Made by a program: the position numbers and the translations under genes
Notes under the pieces: generated by a model
Database searches by the model: none
Told to the model about the DNA's origin: nothing
The model's input: the letters and a program-made list of their open reading frames with translations, nothing else
From: Planctomycetota bacterium
GTDB lineage: Bacteria; Planctomycetota; Planctomycetia; Planctomycetales; Planctomycetaceae
Assembly (NCBI GenBank): GCA_003669575.1
Contig: QWOR01000289.1
Coordinates: forward strand, 1-11,052
Reading direction: 5' to 3'
Length of the DNA: 11,052 nucleotides
Shown here: piece by piece, positions 7,833 to 11,052 of the stretch
How the letters are laid out: each line of letters starts with the position of its first letter
Position numbering within the stretch: the first letter of the stretch is position 1

Positions 7833-9226
7833 ATCGCAGACAGTGGCTAAAACGTTCAGGGACTCAAATCGGCGGGATCGCGCTGGCGAGCCTGCTGCGC
7901 GGAGAGACTTGGGCTCAGACACATTTCGCTCCCCGGGCGAAACGGGTGATCTCGCTGTTCATGCATGGCGGGCCGTCACAGCTGGATCTGTTCGATTACA
8001 AGCCGGGGCTGCGGGCGCTGCATGGCCAGGAACTCCCTGCCTCCGTCCGTGGGACTCAACGGTTGACCGGGATGACGAGCGGCCAGGCCTCATTCCCCGT
8101 GACCGCATCTTTGTTCGGATTCCAGCAACACGGGAACAACGGCACGTGGGTCAGTGAGCTGCTGCCGCATACGGCTTCCATGGTCGATGAAATGTGCATT
8201 GTGCGATCACTCCACACGGAGGCGATCAACCATGACCCGGCGGTGACCTTACTACAGACTGGGCACCAGCAACCCGGTCGGCCGAGTTTTGGAGCCTGGG
8301 CCAGTTATGGGTTGGGGAGCGAGAACGACAATCTGCCGACCTTTGTGGTCCTGTTATCTCGTGGGAGTGCGGCCCGGCCGGCGGACCCGCTCTACGCACG
8401 GCTGTGGGGATCGGGATTCCTGCCCTCGAATCACCAGGGAGTGGCGATGCGCAGCGGCGGCGAGCCCGTGCTGTATCTGTCGAACCCACCGGGGGTGACA
8501 GCGGGTATGCGGCGGGACCAGCTTGATGCGCTGGCCCAAATCAATCAAACAGCTCAGCGAGAAGTTCGCGATCCCGAAATCGATACGCGCATTGCCCAGT
8601 ACGAGATGGCCTTCCGGATGCAGTCGTCAGTGCCAGCACTCACCGACCTGAACGGGGAGACCGAGGCAACGTGGGAGGCATACGGGCCGACCGCGAAACG
8701 GCCGGGGTCGTTCGCGGCGAATTGCCTGCTGGCACGCCGGATGGCGGAAAGCGGCGTGCGATTCATCCAGCTGTACCATCGAGGCTGGGACCAGCATTAC
8801 AACCTCCCCAGCGATATTCGCCTGCAATGCGGAGATGTCGACCGGCCTTGTGCGGCCCTGTTGCGCGACCTCAAACAGCGAGGTCTGCTGGATGAGACGC
8901 TGGTCATCTGGGGTGGGGAGTTTGGTCGAACGCCCTATTCACAAGGAAAGCTGGAGCCGACGAACTACGGCCGCGATCATCACGGGCGATGTTTCACGAT
9001 CTGGATGGCTGGCGGTGGCGTGAAACCGGGAATCGTGTACGGGGAGACTGACGATTTCTCGTACAACATCACACGCGATGCGGTCCATGTCCACGACCTG
9101 AATGCCACACTGCTCTCGCTGATGGGGATCGACCACAAACGACTGACTTACAGGTTTCAGGGACGTGATTACCGGCTGACTGATGTGGCTGGTGAAGTCG
9201 TCACAAGCATTAAAAATGGTATGTAA
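7829..9226 (+). CDS. DUF1501 protein paired with the cytochrome/DUF1549/DUF1553 gene
   Basis: The 465-residue product is a second DUF1501 protein. It has a short twin-arginine-like leader ([10 protein letters not shown] at 2-11, hydrophobic stretch 14-23, likely cleaved near AQ at 29-30). Landmarks are [15 protein letters not shown] (45-59), GWDQH (319-323), GGEFGRT (362-368), GRDHHGR (381-387) and [11 protein letters not shown] (419-429). The His/Asp-rich motifs are consistent with a metal site of the alkaline phosphatase/sulfatase fold, but the reaction is not established for the family. Its ATG overlaps the upstream stop as ATGA, the standard arrangement of these two families, so they probably act together outside the cytoplasm. 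It keeps the C-terminal HVHDL block that the minus-strand paralogue in this window lacks, so the two belong to different subfamilies and are not a recent duplication. Confidence 0.92.
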   Translation: MNRRQWLKRSGTQIGGIALASLLRGETWAQTHFAPRAKRVISLFMHGGPSQLDLFDYKPGLRALHGQELPASVRGTQRLTGMTSGQASFPVTASLFGFQQHGNNGTWVSELLPHTASMVDEMCIVRSLHTEAINHDPAVTLLQTGHQQPGRPSFGAWASYGLGSENDNLPTFVVLLSRGSAARPADPLYARLWGSGFLPSNHQGVAMRSGGEPVLYLSNPPGVTAGMRRDQLDALAQINQTAQREVRDPEIDTRIAQYEMAFRMQSSVPALTDLNGETEATWEAYGPTAKRPGSFAANCLLARRMAESGVRFIQLYHRGWDQHYNLPSDIRLQCGDVDRPCAALLRDLKQRGLLDETLVIWGGEFGRTPYSQGKLEPTNYGRDHHGRCFTIWMAGGGVKPGIVYGETDDFSYNITRDAVHVHDLNATLLSLMGIDHKRLTYRFQGRDYRLTDVAGEVVTSIKNGM

Positions 9227-9305
9227 GAACGCTTATCGCAGACTGAAAACGCCACCACATCAGGCATGTGCCAACAAATATAGCAACCCCATACGTGCAT
9301 CTTGA

Positions 9306-9320
9306 TTCTCCAATTGAGAA
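9306..9320 (+). terminator. Weak hairpin plus T-tract after the DUF1501 gene
   Basis: TTCTC (9306-9310) pairs with GAGAA (9316-9320) across CAATT, followed by ATTTTCGTT. It lies 80 bases after the DUF1501 stop in the 138-base spacer before the sigma-54 activator. The stem has only five pairs and is AT-rich, so this is a weak terminator candidate. The same spacer holds an imperfect dyad GGCATGTGCC (9263-9272) and no convincing promoter. Confidence 0.2.
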
Positions 9321-9364
9321 ATTTTCGTTAGGCCCGCATTTGCCAGTTGCGCTCAGCCACCTGC

Positions 9365-10465
9365 ATGCCTACAATCCGTGCAGCGAGCGTGCGGAAAGAA
9401 CTGAGGCAACGGCGAATCGTGAACACATCGGAAAGTGACGCCCCGTTGAGCGAGGGGATGATTGGGCGCGGATCGGCCATGCGGGACGTTTACCGCATGA
9501 CGCGCAAGGTGTCGGACAGCACCGCGACCGTCCTGCTTCTGGGCGAGACAGGAACTGGTAAAGAGCTGATCGCCAAGTCGATCCACCAGCTCAGCCGTCG
9601 GGCCACCGGCCCCTTTATCCGCGTGAACTGCGGAGCATTGAGCGAAAGCCTGCTCGAAAGTGAGCTGTTCGGTCACGTCAAAGGGGCCTTCACCAGTGCT
9701 CACGAGAACCGCACGGGCCGATTTGAAGCGGCCCACGGCGGGACGATCTTTCTCGATGAGATCAACTCCATCAGCTACACACTGCAGGTCAAGCTGTTGC
9801 GAGTCCTGCAGGAACACGAGTTCGAGCGAGTCGGCGACACGAAGACGATCTCGGTCGACTGCCGCATCGTCGCAGCGACGAATCGCGACCTGAACGAGAT
9901 GGTCGACCGCGGGCAGTTCCGCGAAGACCTGTATTATCGCCTGAATGTACTGCCGATCTACCTGCCGCCGCTCCGTGACCGCGTCGAGGACATCCCCGCT
10001 CTGGCGGAACATTTCGCCAAACGGTTCGCCCCCGACATGCGTCGTCCTCCGCTAAACATTACCCCCGAGGCCCTGGACTGTCTCAAGAACTACAGCTGGC
10101 CGGGCAACGTCCGCGAGCTGGAAAACTACATCGAGCGGGCAACCGTGCTGGCCCCGACTCCCGATCTGACTCCCGATCTGCTTCCCGCACATCTCCGGGG
10201 AGAAGCTCCTGTTCGGCTGGGACGGGCACAACGAAACAGCATTGAGGCCCTGTGCACGGAGCTGGTGAGTCAGGGACTGTCACGAGTCCAGGAAGAAGGC
10301 CAGGCCCACGAACAGGTGATGGGGCTGGTCGAAAAGGAACTCATTCTGCAGGTGCTGCGTTCGTTCCAGGGAACCCAGACCAAGGCCGCCAGTCGCCTGG
10401 GGATTAACCGCAACACCCTGCACAAGAAGATTGACGACTATGGTCTGCATGGTGAGGCTCGCTGA
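9365..10465 (+). CDS. Sigma-54-dependent transcriptional activator without a sensor domain (AAA+ and Fis-type HTH)
   Basis: The 366-residue product is a bacterial enhancer-binding protein, which uses ATP to open promoters bound by sigma-54 RNA polymerase. The AAA+ domain has Walker A GETGTGKE (about 60-67), the sigma-54 contact loop as GAFTSA (107-112, usually GAFTGA), Walker B GGTIFLDE (125-132), FREDLYYRL (185-193) and WPGNVREL (245-252). A linker leads to a C-terminal Fis-type helix-turn-helix (TKAASRLGINRNTLHKKI, about 338-355). Only about 30 residues precede the AAA+ core, so there is no receiver, GAF or PAS domain; like PspF it would need control by another protein or by its own level. 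The start is uncertain: ATG 9365 is used, with an in-frame TTG at 9347 and GTG at 9419 also possible and no strong ribosome-binding site at any. A sigma-54-like promoter and dyad lie just downstream, before the C26 gene. Confidence 0.9.
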   Translation: MPTIRAASVRKELRQRRIVNTSESDAPLSEGMIGRGSAMRDVYRMTRKVSDSTATVLLLGETGTGKELIAKSIHQLSRRATGPFIRVNCGALSESLLESELFGHVKGAFTSAHENRTGRFEAAHGGTIFLDEINSISYTLQVKLLRVLQEHEFERVGDTKTISVDCRIVAATNRDLNEMVDRGQFREDLYYRLNVLPIYLPPLRDRVEDIPALAEHFAKRFAPDMRRPPLNITPEALDCLKNYSWPGNVRELENYIERATVLAPTPDLTPDLLPAHLRGEAPVRLGRAQRNSIEALCTELVSQGLSRVQEEGQAHEQVMGLVEKELILQVLRSFQGTQTKAASRLGINRNTLHKKIDDYGLHGEAR

Positions 10466-10575
10466 CCCCCAGAAATTGCGGGAAAACACCTGTAAACCCG
10501 TCCACCAAACGCTATATCTAGTACTGTAAAGACGAAGTTAAACCCTCATTCGCACTAAATAAAGCCGCCTGTTGC

Positions 10576-10594
10576 ATCGGCGATTATTGCCGAT
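10576..10594. promoter_or_regulatory. 19-base dyad, candidate activator-binding site
   Basis: ATCGGCGATTATTGCCGAT is a near-perfect odd palindrome: eight of nine mirrored positions are complementary, with one G/T mismatch. Its centre (10585) is about 90 bases upstream of the start site predicted from the sigma-54-like promoter. Activator sites for sigma-54 promoters usually lie about 80-150 bases upstream, and Fis-type helix-turn-helix dimers bind dyads of this size. The adjacent activator is the obvious candidate protein; this is inference. Confidence 0.4.
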
Positions 10595-10622
10595 ATCTTC
10601 TTATCTATCGCAAACTTGTGTC

Positions 10623-10632
10623 CAACGCGTTG
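10623..10632. promoter_or_regulatory. Perfect 10-base palindrome between dyad and promoter
   Basis: CAACGCGTTG is fully self-complementary and lies 17 bases before the -24 element. Its centre is 42-43 bases (about four helical turns) from the centre of the 19-base dyad, so a protein could sit on the same DNA face. Ten-base palindromes also arise by chance, so confidence is low. Confidence 0.25.
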
Positions 10633-10648
10633 AACGCGGAAGACCAAG

Positions 10649-10664
10649 TGGCAACGGGATTGCG
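10649..10664 (+). promoter_or_regulatory. Candidate sigma-54 (-24/-12) promoter
   Basis: TGGCAACGGGATTGCG aligns with the sigma-54 consensus TGGCACG-N4-TTGCW. The invariant GG (10650-10651) and GC (10662-10663) are exactly ten bases apart, TGGCA and TTGC are intact, and three less conserved positions differ. The start site would be near 10675, giving a leader of about 280 bases before the C26 ATG at 10956. It is the only correctly spaced match I found in the window's intergenic regions, and it lies directly downstream of a sigma-54 activator gene. Confidence 0.5.
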
Positions 10665-10693
10665 GATCATTTGCAGTCTCAGACGACACACGG

Positions 10694-10713
10694 CCCGAAG
10701 GATCGGGTTCGGG
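10694..10713 (+). other. Leader hairpin with two competing pairings
   Basis: CCCGAA (10694-10699) can pair with TTCGGG (10708-10713) around an eight-base loop. Alternatively, CCCGA (10694-10698) can pair with TCGGG (10703-10707) around the tetraloop AGGA. The two folds exclude each other because they share the 5' strand. The element lies about 20 bases after the predicted sigma-54 start site. Confidence 0.3.
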
Positions 10714-10739
10714 AGATATTCATGGATTGGCTTCCCTCT

Positions 10740-10748
10740 CCAGTTGTC
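10740..10748 (+). repeat. CCAGTTGTC repeat, copy 1
   Basis: First of three CCAGTTGTC copies in the gene-free region. The match to the other two ends at the ninth base, after which the flank is GCCAAATC. As DNA this could be a protein-binding half-site; as RNA, a repeated unpaired segment. Confidence 0.35.
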
Positions 10749-10756
10749 GCCAAATC

Positions 10757-10785
10757 GGCACGAGCAGCGCTCTTCCGCTCGTGTC
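10757..10785 (+). other. Leader hairpin
   Basis: GGCACGAGC (10757-10765) pairs with GCTCGTGTC (10777-10785), nine pairs with one wobble, around an 11-base loop. Seven central pairs are perfect. No T-run follows, so it is not a typical terminator. Confidence 0.35.
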
Positions 10786-10835
10786 TGGCCCCTCCCTGGA
10801 CGTTGAAAACTGCACACGGTCTTTCCGCCGTGGTT

Positions 10836-10849
10836 CAGTGACGTCACTG
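10836..10849. promoter_or_regulatory. Perfect 14-base palindrome
   Basis: CAGTGACGTCACTG is fully self-complementary, longer than expected by chance at a given place. It could be a dimeric repressor or activator operator about 110 bases before the C26 start, or an RNA element. It directly abuts the next hairpin. Confidence 0.35.
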
Positions 10850-10874
10850 GACGAACTTGGCCATCGAGTTCGTC
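10850..10874 (+). other. Strong leader hairpin abutting the palindrome
   Basis: GACGAACT (10850-10857) and AGTTCGTC (10867-10874) are perfectly complementary. The stem can extend inward by three more pairs (two wobble) to a CCA loop, giving an 11-pair hairpin. It is the longest stem I can see in the window's non-coding DNA. There is no T-run, so it is not a classical terminator. Confidence 0.4.
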
Positions 10875-10877
10875 ACC

Positions 10878-10889
10878 GCCAGTTGTCCG
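10878..10889 (+). repeat. CCAGTTGTC repeat, copy 2 (12-base match GCCAGTTGTCCG)
   Basis: Twelve bases identical to copy 3, 35 bases apart, followed by AAACC. It begins three bases after the strong hairpin. Confidence 0.4.
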
Positions 10890-10912
10890 AAACCGTTGCC
10901 TCGCTGAGTCCG

Positions 10913-10924
10913 GCCAGTTGTCCG
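10913..10924 (+). repeat. CCAGTTGTC repeat, copy 3 (12-base match GCCAGTTGTCCG)
   Basis: Second full-length 12-base copy, followed by GAATCC, ending 31 bases before the C26 start codon and 19 bases before its ribosome-binding site. Confidence 0.4.
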
Positions 10925-10955
10925 GAATCCAAATCCTCCCCACAAGGATGTGTTC

Positions 10956-11052
10956 ATGAAGTCACAAAAGCCCGTCATTGGCATCAACACCGATTTTCGC
11001 CCGTCGACGAAGAAGGACTCCTACCCCTTCTCATGGATCCATGCCGGATACT
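10956..11052 (+). CDS. N-terminus of a peptidase C26 (gamma-glutamyl-gamma-aminobutyrate hydrolase-type) protein, cut by window end
   Basis: Only 32 residues are visible. MKSQKPVIGINTDF followed by RPSTKKDSYPFSWIHAGY matches the start of C26 class-I glutamine-amidotransferase-like hydrolases, whose first beta strand reads KPxIGI. PuuD of this family cleaves gamma-glutamyl-GABA in putrescine breakdown; relatives act on other gamma-glutamyl compounds, so the substrate is open. The catalytic Cys and His-Glu would lie beyond the window. ATG 10956 is supported by AAGGA at 10944-10948, seven bases upstream. The gene lies about 280 bases downstream of the predicted sigma-54 start site and is the likely target of the adjacent activator. 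Confidence 0.7.
   Translation, partial: MKSQKPVIGINTDFRPSTKKDSYPFSWIHAGY

Larger units (their letters stand above)
10466..10955. other. 490-base gene-free region with dense regulatory structure
   Basis: No convincing gene is present; open frames on both strands here (for example about 10572-10841 plus, 10605-10943 minus) have no recognisable domain and poor starts. The first 100 bases are relatively AT-rich; the rest is GC-rich with many inverted repeats. It separates the sigma-54 activator from a C26 peptidase gene in the same direction and is far longer than other spacers in the window. Its elements are listed separately: a dyad, a palindrome, a sigma-54-like promoter, hairpins and a three-copy short repeat. 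Confidence 0.6.

Noticed and set aside
3020..9226. The two DUF1501 genes as a recent duplication or repeat
   Set aside because: They share only family motifs; lengths, middle regions and C-terminal motifs differ clearly, so they are old paralogues.
9330..9345. Sigma-54-like sequence AGGCCCGCATTTGCCA upstream of the activator gene
   Set aside because: The GG and GC elements are nine bases apart, not the required ten, and the -24 element lacks the leading T and central A.
9353..10012. 219-residue minus-strand open frame opposite the sigma-54 activator
   Set aside because: Antisense to the conserved AAA+ core; no recognisable features.
10572..10943. Open frames on both strands in the long spacer (89 residues plus, 112 residues minus)
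   Set aside because: Neither has a ribosome-binding site, domain or protein-like composition; the region is better explained by regulatory DNA and inverted repeats. A lineage-specific small protein cannot be fully excluded.
1..11052. CRISPR array, tRNA, rRNA, insertion sequence or phage gene
   Set aside because: No regularly spaced direct repeats, cloverleaf-like sequence, transposase or integrase motifs were seen on either strand.

Overview
This window is most likely a chromosomal segment of a planctomycete (phylum Planctomycetota). The evidence is three proteins of families that are strongly expanded in that phylum: one large secreted cytochrome-c/DUF1549/DUF1553 protein (PSCyt1-PSCyt2-PSD1 type) and two DUF1501 proteins with twin-arginine-like leaders. 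The DNA is moderately GC-rich and densely coding. I see no rRNA, tRNA, transposase, phage gene or CRISPR array. The genus cannot be fixed from sequence reading alone.

Layout. (1) Bases 90-2991, plus strand: a NagA-like amidohydrolase, a secreted sialidase-like BNR/Asp-box beta-propeller protein, and a small cupin. These three plausibly form a carbohydrate or amino-sugar unit, although the NagA-like protein has Tyr where NagA enzymes have a metal-binding Glu, so its reaction is not certain. (2) Bases 3020-4411, minus strand: a DUF1501 protein convergent with the cupin. (3) Bases 4412-4718: a 307-base divergent control region. (4) Bases 4719-9226, plus strand: a 1037-residue c-type cytochrome/DUF1549/LamG/DUF1553 protein, coupled through an ATGA overlap to a second DUF1501 protein. 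This is the usual planctomycete pairing, here with an extra, divergently transcribed DUF1501 gene. (5) Bases 9365-10465: a short sigma-54 activator (AAA+ plus Fis-type helix-turn-helix) with no N-terminal sensor domain. (6) Bases 10466-10955: a 490-base gene-free stretch. (7) Bases 10956 to the window edge: the start of a peptidase C26 (gamma-glutamyl-gamma-aminobutyrate hydrolase-type) gene.

The most interesting part is the gene-free stretch between the sigma-54 activator and the C26 gene. It holds a good match to a -24/-12 sigma-54 promoter (GG-N10-GC, TGGCA...TTGC). A 19-base near-perfect dyad is centred about 90 bases before the predicted start site, the normal position for an activator-binding site, and a 10-base palindrome lies between them. 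A leader of about 280 bases follows, with several hairpins, a 14-base perfect palindrome abutting a long hairpin, and three copies of CCAGTTGTC. The simplest model is that the activator switches on the C26 gene through this promoter, with the leader as a second level of control or an independent small RNA. This is inference from sequence pattern only.
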